From NCBI GenBank assembly GCA_013287705.1, contig JABDDH010000005.1, positions 1 through 38,894 on the forward strand: a stretch of DNA of 38,894 nucleotides, written 5' to 3'. Position numbers and translations under genes: made by a program. Under the pieces are notes generated by a model, which did no database searches, was not told where the DNA came from, and saw only the letters and a program-made list of their open reading frames with translations. Positions within the stretch are counted from its first letter, which is position 1, and the number at the start of each line of letters is the position of its first letter. Positions 19,593 to 28,883 of this stretch are shown one piece after another. Source of the stretch: Chlamydiota bacterium (GTDB lineage: Bacteria; Chlamydiota; Chlamydiia; Chlamydiales; Rhabdochlamydiaceae).

Positions 19593-21074
19593 ATGGCAAC
19601 CTCAGTAGAGAGACCTAAATTTAGTAAATGGCGCCAAAGACTCTTCCCCGTGCACGGCACTGAGATGAGTAAGTTTATCCCCCTCCTCTTGTTAAAATTT
19701 GCATTTTCTCTGATTTACACCGTCTTACATGCGACCAAAGATACGCTTATCGTTACTTCAAAAGGTTCTGGCGCCGAGACGATTCCTATTCTTAAAGGCT
19801 GGTTTGTCTTGTTTTTTGCTTTTCTCTTTATGCTGATTTACTCAAAACTGAGTAATCATTTATTGAAAAGTCGTCTTTTTTACGTCACTATTTCCTTTTT
19901 TCTCTTTTTTTTCTTCCTTTACGGCTTTCTCCTTTATCCCAATCGAGAAGCTCTGACGCCTCATGGAATGGCAGATAGCCTCGTGGAACTCGTTGGAAAG
20001 GAGCGTTCGCACTGGGTAGCAGTCTTTCGTTACTGGATGGATTCTCTCTTTTTTCTTATGGCAGAGATGTGGGGCTCTGTGCTGATCCTTCTCTCTTTTT
20101 GGGGACTTGCTAATCGCATCACACATGCGACAGAAGCGTCTAGATTCTACACGCTTTTTTCAGCAGGTGGCCATGTCGGGGTGATTATGGCAGGTCCCAT
20201 GATCTGGTATTTTGCTAAAGCCTTTGGGGTGGATCAATTTGAACAGACCGTTCAGTATCTAATGGGGATTGTCTTGGCTTTTGGGCTTTTGTCAATTTTT
20301 CTCTACTGGTGGATTGATCGTCAGGTGATTGCTCAGCAAGAGAGCAGTAGCCGTATTGCTCAGGAGGCTAAGTGCAAAACCTCTTTGTCTCTTCTAGAGA
20401 GCTTAAAACATTTGATCAAGTCGCCAAGTCTTGGCTCTATTGCTTTAATGGTGATCGGGTATGGTCTCTCTGTTAATATTATCGAAGTGATCTGGAAGGC
20501 AACGTTGAAACTCAAATATCCGGATCCTAGGGATTATGAGGCGTTCATGGGCCTTTTATCGATTGGAATTGGCTCTTTATCGCTCTTGCTTGCTCTTTTT
20601 GTCGGTGGCAATATCATGCGCAAGTGGGGCTGGTATATTGCGGCACAAGCGACCCCTGTTGTTTTGGGCTTTGTCTCTTTACTCTTTTTGGGGGTCTATT
20701 TTCTAACAGATAGTAGCGAACTTCTGATGGGAAGTGCGGCTCTCGGGTTTCTTGTTTTATGTGGTGCTATTCACAATATCTCGTGTAAGGCGATGAAGTA
20801 CTGTTTATTTGATCCGACAAAAGAGATGGCATTTATTCCTCTAGATGAGGAGACAAAAGTTAAAGGCAAGGCGGCAGTTGATCTTGTTGCCTCCCGATTT
20901 GGCAAATCAGGCTCTTCGTGGATTCAGGTCGTTTGCATGGAACTTGCGGGTGTTGGCTCTGTCCTTGCAGTGGTTCCCCATCTCTCTATTTTTGTCCTAC
21001 TCGCGGTCACCGGTTGGATCATTGCTGTTTTTTATTTACGGCCGCATGCGACACTTGTTCCTGAGAACACATAA
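19593..21074 (+). CDS. Nucleotide transporter / ATP:ADP translocase (NTT/Tlc family)
   Basis: FPVHGTEMSKFIPLLLLKFAFSLIYTVLHATKDTLIVTSKGSGAETIPILKGW; VDLVASRFGKSGSSW; multi-TM. Confidence 0.93.
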   Translation: MATSVERPKFSKWRQRLFPVHGTEMSKFIPLLLLKFAFSLIYTVLHATKDTLIVTSKGSGAETIPILKGWFVLFFAFLFMLIYSKLSNHLLKSRLFYVTISFFLFFFFLYGFLLYPNREALTPHGMADSLVELVGKERSHWVAVFRYWMDSLFFLMAEMWGSVLILLSFWGLANRITHATEASRFYTLFSAGGHVGVIMAGPMIWYFAKAFGVDQFEQTVQYLMGIVLAFGLLSIFLYWWIDRQVIAQQESSSRIAQEAKCKTSLSLLESLKHLIKSPSLGSIALMVIGYGLSVNIIEVIWKATLKLKYPDPRDYEAFMGLLSIGIGSLSLLLALFVGGNIMRKWGWYIAAQATPVVLGFVSLLFLGVYFLTDSSELLMGSAALGFLVLCGAIHNISCKAMKYCLFDPTKEMAFIPLDEETKVKGKAAVDLVASRFGKSGSSWIQVVCMELAGVGSVLAVVPHLSIFVLLAVTGWIIAVFYLRPHATLVPENT

Positions 21075-21095
21075 GTATTTAACTGGAGTTTTGTT

Positions 21096-23555
21096 TTGGA
21101 CGATTCGATCTTATTAGAAGAACTGATAGAAAGCGCAGAAGAATCTTTATTGCAAGAGGCTGTATTAGAGGATAGGGAAGAGAAACGTTCTATAGCGGAT
21201 CTTCCTTCTCAGGTTTTTATCCTGCCTATCGGCCGTCGACCTTTTTTCCCTGGCATGGCAGCGCCCTTGATTTTTGAGCCGGGCCCCTACTATGAAGTGC
21301 TTAAAATCATTGCCCGTTCTAAGCATAAATCGATCGGGATCTTTTTAACAAAGCAAGAGACTCTTCCACTTCATGCGGCTACAGTCGAGGATCTTTATTC
21401 AGTTGGAGTCTTAGCGCGGATTTTACGCATCACCCCTCTTGATATGGGAGGCGCTCAGGTGGTCCTCAACATTGAAGAGAGAATTTCCATTCGAAAACCG
21501 ATCAAAAATAAGTATTTACGCGCTGATATTGAGTATCATGAAGATGAAGAAGAGCTCTCTAAAGAATTAAAGGCCTATTCGATCAATATCATCACAACGA
21601 TTCGTGAAATTCTCAAACTCAATCCGTTGTTCAAGGAAGAATTAAAAGTTTTTTTGAGCCATTCAGACTTTACAGAACCCGGTAAGCTTGCCGATTTTGC
21701 TGTCGCATTGACGACAGCGACAAGAGAAGAGCTCCAAGAGATTCTTTCGACATTTAAACTCCAAGAGCGCATCGATAAAGCCCTAATCTTGCTGAAAAAA
21801 GAGCTCGATTTATCATTATTGCAAAATAGTATTAATCAAAAAATGGAAGGGGTCATCTCCAAGACGCAGAGAGACTTCTTTTTGCGAGAGCAGCTTAAGG
21901 CAATTAAAAAAGAGCTTGGGATTGAGAAAGATGATAAGACGTGCGATTTAGAAAAGTATGAAGCCAGAATCAAGAAGCTCACCATTCCACAAGATGTCAT
22001 GACAGTGATTACTGAAGAGATGAACAAATTGAGTGTTCTTGAGGTGCAATCAGCGGAATATGCAGTCTGTCGCAATTATTTGGATTGGCTCACGATTGTT
22101 CCTTGGGGAATTTATAGTAAAGAGTCGAATCAGTTACAAAAAGCTCAAGATATCCTAGATGAGGATCATTACGGATTAAAAGATATTAAAGAGCGTATCT
22201 TAGAGTTTATTAGCGTCGGAAAGCTCTCTGGAGGTGTGAAGGGGAGTATTATTGCTTTGATTGGACCACCGGGAGTCGGCAAGACAAGTATTGGCAGGAG
22301 CATCGCGCGCGCGCTGGGACGCCAATTTTACCGCTTTTCTGTTGGAGGGATGCGCGATGAGGCAGAAATTAAAGGTCACCGCAGGACCTATATTGGTTCC
22401 ATGCCCGGGAAAATGATTCAAGCCTTTAAGTTTACGCAGACAATGAACCCGGTTGTCATGCTCGATGAGATTGACAAAATTGGAAGCAGTTATCAAGGCG
22501 ATCCGGCGTCAGCCCTTTTAGAAGTTTTAGATCCCGAGCAGAATCGAGAGTTTCTCGACCATTATTTAGATGTGCGTTGTGATCTCTCTAATGTTCTATT
22601 TATTGTGACGGCAAACGTTTTAGATGCGATTCCAGAGCCTTTGAAAGATCGCATGGAGATTTTGCGTCTTTCTGGTTATATCCTTGAGGAGAAGTTGAAA
22701 ATTGCAACCAAATACCTGATCCCTCGTAATTTAGGATTGATGGGACTAAAATCTGAAGAGATAAAATTTTCGCAATCCTCTCTCAAACAGATGGTCAACG
22801 GCTATGCGCGCGAGGCGGGTGTCCGCAGCCTTGAAAATCTGATTAAAAAGATCTTGCGCAAAATAGCGGTCAAGAAAGTGCGTTGCGAGGAGAAAAAAGA
22901 GGCAGAGCCGTTTGTGCAAGAGCGGATCGGAGAGCGTAACTTAAAAGAGTATTTGGGCAAGCCGATCTTCACGACCGATAAGTTTTATGATAAGACTCCA
23001 GTTGGTGTCAGTCTGGGCCTTGCTTGGACGTCTATGGGAGGAGCCACGCTCTATATTGAGGCGTTAGCTGTTTCTGCTGAAAAGAGCGAGATTAAGTTAA
23101 CCGGGCAGACAGGTGATGTGATGAAGGAGTCATCACAAATTGCGTGGAGTTATGTCCACAGTAAAGCAGCTCTTTATGCGCCGGGGATTCCTTTTTTTGA
23201 AAAGAGCCTAGTCCACCTCCACATACCAGAAGGGGCGACTCCTAAAGATGGCCCATCAGCTGGGATTACGATGGCGACAGCCCTCATCTCTTTGTTAAAA
23301 AACCAGCCCCTTATCCAAGATCTAGGAATGACCGGCGAGTTGACATTGACGGGAAAGGTTTTGCCAATTGGCGGGCTTAAAGAGAAGTTTATCGCAGCCA
23401 AACGCTCTGGAATAAAGACAATTATTTTCCCTAAGGGCAATTTGCGTGACTATGAAGAGCTCCCCGAAAATATCAAAGAGGGGATAACGGTTCATTATGT
23501 TTCAGAGTATGCGGAGGTCTACCATGTTGCATTTCCCCAAAAAGAGCTTTCTTGA
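21096..23555 (+). CDS. lon: ATP-dependent protease Lon
   Basis: 819 aa; GPPGVGKTSIGRSIARALGR, MLDEIDKIG, catalytic PKDGPSAGIT; apparent TTG start with GGAG 7 nt upstream. Confidence 0.97.
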   Translation: MDDSILLEELIESAEESLLQEAVLEDREEKRSIADLPSQVFILPIGRRPFFPGMAAPLIFEPGPYYEVLKIIARSKHKSIGIFLTKQETLPLHAATVEDLYSVGVLARILRITPLDMGGAQVVLNIEERISIRKPIKNKYLRADIEYHEDEEELSKELKAYSINIITTIREILKLNPLFKEELKVFLSHSDFTEPGKLADFAVALTTATREELQEILSTFKLQERIDKALILLKKELDLSLLQNSINQKMEGVISKTQRDFFLREQLKAIKKELGIEKDDKTCDLEKYEARIKKLTIPQDVMTVITEEMNKLSVLEVQSAEYAVCRNYLDWLTIVPWGIYSKESNQLQKAQDILDEDHYGLKDIKERILEFISVGKLSGGVKGSIIALIGPPGVGKTSIGRSIARALGRQFYRFSVGGMRDEAEIKGHRRTYIGSMPGKMIQAFKFTQTMNPVVMLDEIDKIGSSYQGDPASALLEVLDPEQNREFLDHYLDVRCDLSNVLFIVTANVLDAIPEPLKDRMEILRLSGYILEEKLKIATKYLIPRNLGLMGLKSEEIKFSQSSLKQMVNGYAREAGVRSLENLIKKILRKIAVKKVRCEEKKEAEPFVQERIGERNLKEYLGKPIFTTDKFYDKTPVGVSLGLAWTSMGGATLYIEALAVSAEKSEIKLTGQTGDVMKESSQIAWSYVHSKAALYAPGIPFFEKSLVHLHIPEGATPKDGPSAGITMATALISLLKNQPLIQDLGMTGELTLTGKVLPIGGLKEKFIAAKRSGIKTIIFPKGNLRDYEELPENIKEGITVHYVSEYAEVYHVAFPQKELS

Positions 23556-24093
23556 GTATAGTCGATCAAAAAGAATTGCACGGGAAGAGTTGAGACAAAA
23601 AGTAGAAGAGTTGCGTAAAGAGAAAAAGAGTATCGTTACAATTAACGGCTCTTTTGATCTTCTTCATGCAGGTCATCTTCATATGCTTTATGAGGCGTCC
23701 CTTCAGGGCGATCTGTTACTTGTTGCGTTAAATACGGACAACTCAATTAAGCAATATAAGAGCTCAAAGCGGCCAATTATTGCCTTAGAAGAGAGAATGC
23801 AGATGATGACAGCCCTCTCTTTTGTTGATTATGTGACCTCTTTTGAAGAGACAGATCCCTGCGCGTTACTCTCTGTTATTCAACCTGATGTGCATGTCAA
23901 TGGGTCTGAATATGGCCTTGAGTGTATAGAAGCCAAGACAGTTAGAGAAGGGGGAGGGCGCCTGCATATTGTAGAGCTGATCCCAGGGTTGTCAACCAGT
24001 CAAATTGTCAAAAAGATTATATGCTCCTTCCAGCTCAATGGCACCCATTCGGATCAATCCCAATTGGGTGCGATTGAATTGGAAGGAGTATAG
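23524..24093 (+). CDS. RfaE2/HldE-C-like nucleotidyltransferase (cytidylyltransferase superfamily)
   Basis: [41 protein letters not shown]; start set at internal ATG 23524; overlaps end of lon. Confidence 0.85.
   Translation: MLHFPKKSFLEYSRSKRIAREELRQKVEELRKEKKSIVTINGSFDLLHAGHLHMLYEASLQGDLLLVALNTDNSIKQYKSSKRPIIALEERMQMMTALSFVDYVTSFEETDPCALLSVIQPDVHVNGSEYGLECIEAKTVREGGGRLHIVELIPGLSTSQIVKKIICSFQLNGTHSDQSQLGAIELEGV
24024..24088. promoter_or_regulatory. Stem-loop spanning the 3' end of the RfaE2-like gene and the rnz RBS
   Basis: 24-bp arms (24024-24047 / 24065-24088), three mismatches; right arm contains GGAAGGAG. Confidence 0.6.
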
Positions 24094-24100
24094 ACACGGT

Positions 24101-25018
24101 ATGAGCACAAAAGACTTGATTATTTTAGGCTGTTCCAGTCAGCAGCCGACACGTTTTCGCAATCACGGCGCCTATCTCTTTCGCTGGAATGAGGAGGGAC
24201 TCCTTTTTGATCCCGGTGAAGGGACGCAAAGGCAGTTTATTTTTGCAAATGTCGCGCCACCAACGGTCACTCGTATCTTTGTGAGCCATTTTCATGGGGA
24301 TCACTGTTTGGGTCTTGGCTCGATGTTGATGCGCCTGAATCTTGATAAGGTAACCCATCCGATTCACTGTTACTACCCGGAGAGCGGTAAGGTCTACTTT
24401 GACAGGTTGCGCTATGGGACTATCTACCATGAGCAGATTCAGGTGATAGAGCATCCGGTTTCACAATCAGGAATTGTTCATTCCGATGGCAATTTTTGTA
24501 TTGAAGCGGTTTTCCTTAAACACGGTGTTGACAACATAGCCTGGCGCGTCACTGAACCTGATCGTTATAAATTCAGTCGTGAAAAATTAAAAAGTCATGG
24601 AGTCGATGGACCTCTTGTTCGTCTTTTAGAAGAAAAGAGGAGTATTTGGATAGGAGGCAAAGAGGTGCGCCTTGAAGAAGTGAGCCATCTAAAAAAAGGC
24701 GATTCCATTGCCGTTGTCATCGATACATCCTTATGCCAAGAGGCTATTGAGATCTCCCGGGGTGCTAAAATTTTACTCTGCGAGAGCACCTATCTGGAAG
24801 AACATAAGGAGCTTGCTCGAAAACATCATCACTTGACAGCTTTGCAAGCTGCCTCAATAGCGAAAGATGCTGGTGTTGAACAGTTGGTTTTAACCCACTT
24901 TTCAGCCCGTTACCAAGACTTGGAAGAGTTTGGAAAAGAGGCGCGCACACTCTTTCCCAATACCGCTGTTGCAGACGATCTTAAGGTCTTTTCTTTTCCC
25001 CATGAACCTATCCCTTAA
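24101..25018 (+). CDS. rnz: Ribonuclease Z
   Basis: [64 protein letters not shown]; start ATG 24101. Confidence 0.95.
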   Translation: MSTKDLIILGCSSQQPTRFRNHGAYLFRWNEEGLLFDPGEGTQRQFIFANVAPPTVTRIFVSHFHGDHCLGLGSMLMRLNLDKVTHPIHCYYPESGKVYFDRLRYGTIYHEQIQVIEHPVSQSGIVHSDGNFCIEAVFLKHGVDNIAWRVTEPDRYKFSREKLKSHGVDGPLVRLLEEKRSIWIGGKEVRLEEVSHLKKGDSIAVVIDTSLCQEAIEISRGAKILLCESTYLEEHKELARKHHHLTALQAASIAKDAGVEQLVLTHFSARYQDLEEFGKEARTLFPNTAVADDLKVFSFPHEPIP

Positions 25019-25031
25019 GGGATAGGTTCAT
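25002..25031. terminator. Perfect palindrome overlapping rnz stop codon
   Basis: ATGAACCTATCCCTT/AAGGGATAGGTTCAT. Confidence 0.7.
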
Positions 25032-25048
25032 TAGCCGGGCAATCCCTA

Positions 25049-25147
25049 GGACGTGTCGTCAATTGGCTTTATTTTGAGGATTTTTGTCTAATAAACTCAC
25101 TTTACGCAAAGGTGAGTAATAAAGTAAATGTAATTGACGACACGCCC
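25049..25147. mobile_element. MITE-like 99-bp element flanked by TA
   Basis: Terminal repeats GGACGTGTCGTCAATT ... AATTGACGACACGCCC (one mismatch), TA on both sides, internal palindrome ACTCAC..GTGAGT. Confidence 0.7.
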
Positions 25148-26766
25148 TAAGCAAATTCTTTGCGTTTGTGGCGCACTCTTTCAGATTCAAAACCTAGGCG
25201 CTTGACAATGCTGAGTGTTGCGTTATAGCGCAAGTGTCTTATGCTTTTTTCGTAAAGTAATAGGGCATCTTTATTGGCATCGGCAAATTCTTGACTGGTC
25301 AGGTTTGCTTTTTTTTCATCAAGTTTTGCTAAGTTTCTAGCGGATCGCTCTTGAATTTTGGTAAATTCACGGGGTATTTCTCTTCCCAGTTTTTCTTGCC
25401 ATAGGTCTGATTGAATGAGAATGGTCGCAACGGATTCAGCTTTTGTTGTTTGCTCAAGAATCTGGTCGCGGCGTTTATTCAATTCATCTTCTGTCGTTCT
25501 TGTCCATTCAGGAGTGTCATAGATCATAGAGACATGTTGTAGTGGCAGGTTAAGAGCATCTTTTAACTTCATCCGGTTATAGAGAAGGAGTTCGACTGCA
25601 TCGTAGATCTTTTCTTCTTCTACCTTTCTTAAGACGAGCTCATCTAAAAGTTTCATTCTGTGAGCGCCAAGAAGGAGGGCTACTACGGTTTGTGTATCCC
25701 GTGGATTGTATAAAAAATGGAGTTGCCATAGAACATCGATATCACCGAGCCGTAGGCTGATCCGATCTTCGCATGCGCCAAGAGCCTCTTCCATATATTC
25801 TAATGCTTTTAAGCGAAATGCTTCTTCCTGCACAAGCCCACTAATAAGACGCACGATAGTCAGTAGGGTAGCCGCGGGTGCCTTCTCAAAATCTGAGGTC
25901 TCTTTTACATATTCTAGAAAATTGGAGAGAGTTATCCGATCACGCTCAGGTAATGCCATTATGGGTTGATAAAAAGGATTGGTTTTAGAGACTTTGCCTA
26001 TATAGAGTTCATTTGGCAATGAAGGATCTTTTGTATGGTGGAGTTGATGATAATGGGAAATCCAGCTATTAAGTCTTTCTGAAAAGGTTAATTGAAGGTC
26101 AACAATTGTTGGGCCTACGTGATCACGCTCGGCAGCTATTGTATCTGCGATCTGCATAAAAAGATCTAAAATCTCTTCTGGAATGGGATTGCCATCGAGG
26201 TAAATTGCACAATTAGAATAGATCCTGGCAAGTTCTATTGGGATGCTTCCAAGTTGATTTCCTTCTAGATGGAGCTCTGTTAAGTCGGAGAGTTGATTGA
26301 GCTCTTGTGGAATTTCTGTGAGAAGATTTTCAGAGAGATTTAAAATTCTCAAGTTTGTGAGTTTGGCAATTTGTGGAGAGAGATGTGCTAGGCGATTGCT
26401 CTCGATATTCAACTCGTCTATTGAGGTGCATTCCCAGATTAAATCTGGGAGAGAGTCGAGTTGTAGTCCTGTTAAATCTAATGTGCAATGTTGATTTCGT
26501 AGACAATTCAAAATAAGCTCCGAGGCACACTGTCGCATCGCCCGTTTTGTCGTCGAGATTGTTGGATCTTGACGCCAGAGAACAAGTTGCGCTTTTAAAG
26601 CAGCAAGAGACGGATCGAATAGATTAACACGCCGTTGTAATGGAGGCGCTTCATGGAGGATAGCTCCTTCTAGAGGAAGGTCAATATTGAGTTGCGGAAT
26701 CTCTATTTCTGAATCGGATTCTTGAATTGAAAAATCGATGGAAAGATTTACAGGACGGACGTTCAT
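25147..26766 (-). CDS. LRR protein with putative C-terminal NEL (IpaH/SspH/SlrP-type) E3 ubiquitin ligase domain
   Basis: LRRs at about aa 94-196 (LNIESNRLAHLSPQIAKLTNLRILNLSENLLTEIP...); C-terminal half contains ALGACEDRISL, LGAHRMKLLDELVLRKVEEEKIYDAVELLLYNRMKLKDALNL, resembling IpaH-family ESCEDRVAL and LGREMFRLEILEDIARDKV...EVYLAFQTMLAEKLQL as recalled. Confidence 0.82.
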   Translation of the reverse strand: MNVRPVNLSIDFSIQESDSEIEIPQLNIDLPLEGAILHEAPPLQRRVNLFDPSLAALKAQLVLWRQDPTISTTKRAMRQCASELILNCLRNQHCTLDLTGLQLDSLPDLIWECTSIDELNIESNRLAHLSPQIAKLTNLRILNLSENLLTEIPQELNQLSDLTELHLEGNQLGSIPIELARIYSNCAIYLDGNPIPEEILDLFMQIADTIAAERDHVGPTIVDLQLTFSERLNSWISHYHQLHHTKDPSLPNELYIGKVSKTNPFYQPIMALPERDRITLSNFLEYVKETSDFEKAPAATLLTIVRLISGLVQEEAFRLKALEYMEEALGACEDRISLRLGDIDVLWQLHFLYNPRDTQTVVALLLGAHRMKLLDELVLRKVEEEKIYDAVELLLYNRMKLKDALNLPLQHVSMIYDTPEWTRTTEDELNKRRDQILEQTTKAESVATILIQSDLWQEKLGREIPREFTKIQERSARNLAKLDEKKANLTSQEFADANKDALLLYEKSIRHLRYNATLSIVKRLGFESERVRHKRKEFA

Positions 26767-26831
26767 AATTATCCTTATTTTTTTAATATTGTCGGATAAT
26801 TTTAATAGATAACGTTAATTTAAATCAAGGG

Positions 26832-27230
26832 TTAATATAACTCTTGAGAGAGAAGCTCGAGTTCGCGGATGAGATTTGTTGTGGCATCGGGATGGTCTAA
26901 GAAGCTTGTCGCCATCAGACTTAAGTGCGAGGGGATTGTATGTGTCTTGTTAAACTCTTCTGAGGCAGAGAAAAGAGAAGCCTCTTCTCCATTTGGTAGG
27001 TAAAGTGATTGGGTTAGGATGTTTTTTAGTACAAAAAGAGCGTCGTCTAAGTTCTCATCTTCATCGTGAGGCTGCTTTATTAAAGAGTTGATGGCAATCA
27101 CCCAAGAAGCAAGATGATTGAGGTAGTGCGGATCTGTGACACGATCTTGACTGAGGGTTTTCAGTAAGGCAATCAGATGCTCTGTTGCCTCGCGCGTCTC
27201 ATTTTTATCATTATGTAACGGAGTTGCCAT
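26832..27230 (-). CDS. Hypothetical protein upstream of the LRR-NEL gene
   Basis: 132 aa ORF, same strand; no recognised domain. Confidence 0.65.
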   Translation of the reverse strand: MATPLHNDKNETREATEHLIALLKTLSQDRVTDPHYLNHLASWVIAINSLIKQPHDEDENLDDALFVLKNILTQSLYLPNGEEASLFSASEEFNKTHTIPSHLSLMATSFLDHPDATTNLIRELELLSQELY

Positions 27231-27263
27231 ATTCTATAGACTTATCATCTTTTTTTTCTTTTA

Positions 27264-28844
27264 TCAAGTCATTTTGGTATATTCAGCAAAAGTTCCTTCA
27301 AAAAAGATGATCTTATTTTTTTCAAAGGCGATCAGTTTATTGGCGACATTGCTGATCAGATCGCGGTCATGGGCTGCCATGATGACCGTTCCTTTAAAGT
27401 CTTCAAGGCCCCAAACGAGAGCAGAAACTGCTTCCAGATCTAAGTGATTGTTCGGTTCATCTAAGATCAAAACGTTGTAGTTACAGAGCATCATTCCGGC
27501 TAGGATAAGACGTGCTGTCTCTCCTCCGGAGAGGTGGGAGACGGGTTTAAAGGCATCATCACCGCCAAATAGAAGTTTTCCAAGGCACGACCGAATCTCT
27601 TGGTCATAGACACCGGCTTTACGCGTTTTAAGCCAGTCAAAAGCATTCATGGAGGAGCTTTTTTTATCGATTATTTCGGCGTGATTTTGGGGGAAATAGC
27701 CGATTTGAACCTGATGGCCCAGTTCGATCTTTCCGGTATCTTGTGCAAGAGCACCTGCTAGCATTTTTAGCAGGGTTGTCTTTCCAAGGCCGTTGTTTCC
27801 AATGACGCCAATTTTGTCGCCTTTCTGAATTTCGCACGAAAATTTAGAGATGACCTGATGGGCGTCGTAGCCTTTTCCCACATTCTCTAATTTAAAGACG
27901 ATCTTGCCAGACGGCTTTTCCGGTGGATAGAAACGGATGTAAGGCCGTTGGATATTGGATTTTTTAAGATCTTGTGGCTGCAATCTATCAATTTCGCGGA
28001 TACGCGATTGGACTTGAGAGGCTCTAGTTCCGGCTCCAAAGCGCGATACGAATTCTTGTAGTTGGGCCACTTTTTTTTCTTTGGATTTGTTTTCGAGTTC
28101 AGTTCTTTCGCGAACGGCTGTCTTAGCGACAAGCATCTGATCGTAATTGCCAGGATAGATGATAATTGTGTCGTAGTCGATATCGGCAATATGGGTTGTC
28201 ACGGCATTGAGGAAGTGGCGATCATGGCTTACTAGGATCATCACCCCAGCATAATTGTGTAAGAAGTTTTCTAGCCAGCCAATGGATTCTAAGTCAAGGT
28301 GGTTGGTCGGCTCATCGAGAATAAGGGCTTCTGGATTTCCAAAGAGGGCTTGACAGAGCATAACGCGAAATTGGTTGTCTGTTGGCAAGGCGCTCATCGG
28401 TCCATGGAATGCCTCTTCAGGAATTGCCATTCCTGAGAGAAGAAATTCTGCATTCGACTCTGCGCTATAACCATCTTCCTCTGCAAAGACCTCTTCGAGT
28501 TCGCCGAGGCGAATGCCAACAGCATCTGTCATCTCTTGCTCGTAGAGGATCTCTTTTTCTTGCATCGCTTTCCACAGACGCTGGTTGCCCATAATTACCG
28601 TGTCAATGACGCGCGTCTCTAAAAAGTCTTCGATATTCTGCTTTAAGAAGCCAACGCGCGGAGGCAAGGAGACGGTCCCCGATGAGATCTCCTCTAGCCC
28701 CATAACCATTTTTAGAAGGGTCGATTTGCCCGATCCATTAGGCCCTGTCAAGCCGTAATGCCAGCCTTTATTGAATGTGATCGTGACGTTTTCAAATAGA
28801 GTGCGTCCTGCGATTTTTTTTGAAATATCATTGAGTGTAATCAT
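27264..28844 (-). CDS. ABC-F family ATPase (YbiT-like)
   Basis: Two ABC cassettes: GPNGSGKSTLLKM, ILDEPTNHLD; GNNGLGKTTLLKM, LSGGETARL, ILDEPNNHLD. Confidence 0.95.
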   Translation of the reverse strand: MITLNDISKKIAGRTLFENVTITFNKGWHYGLTGPNGSGKSTLLKMVMGLEEISSGTVSLPPRVGFLKQNIEDFLETRVIDTVIMGNQRLWKAMQEKEILYEQEMTDAVGIRLGELEEVFAEEDGYSAESNAEFLLSGMAIPEEAFHGPMSALPTDNQFRVMLCQALFGNPEALILDEPTNHLDLESIGWLENFLHNYAGVMILVSHDRHFLNAVTTHIADIDYDTIIIYPGNYDQMLVAKTAVRERTELENKSKEKKVAQLQEFVSRFGAGTRASQVQSRIREIDRLQPQDLKKSNIQRPYIRFYPPEKPSGKIVFKLENVGKGYDAHQVISKFSCEIQKGDKIGVIGNNGLGKTTLLKMLAGALAQDTGKIELGHQVQIGYFPQNHAEIIDKKSSSMNAFDWLKTRKAGVYDQEIRSCLGKLLFGGDDAFKPVSHLSGGETARLILAGMMLCNYNVLILDEPNNHLDLEAVSALVWGLEDFKGTVIMAAHDRDLISNVANKLIAFEKNKIIFFEGTFAEYTKMT

Positions 28845-28883
28845 AATGGGACTTAGTCTAGCATAAAGAGTCTTCAGGAGTCA

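Noticed and set aside
21091-21100. Frameshift or mis-assembly suspected because lon lacks an ATG start
   Set aside because: In-frame TTG at 21096 with GGAG at proper spacing is a normal alternative start
28320-28420. Degenerate first ABC signature (MSALPTDNQ) in the ABC-F protein as a possible inactive cassette
   Set aside because: YbiT-type ABC-F proteins commonly have a non-canonical first signature; not notable alone
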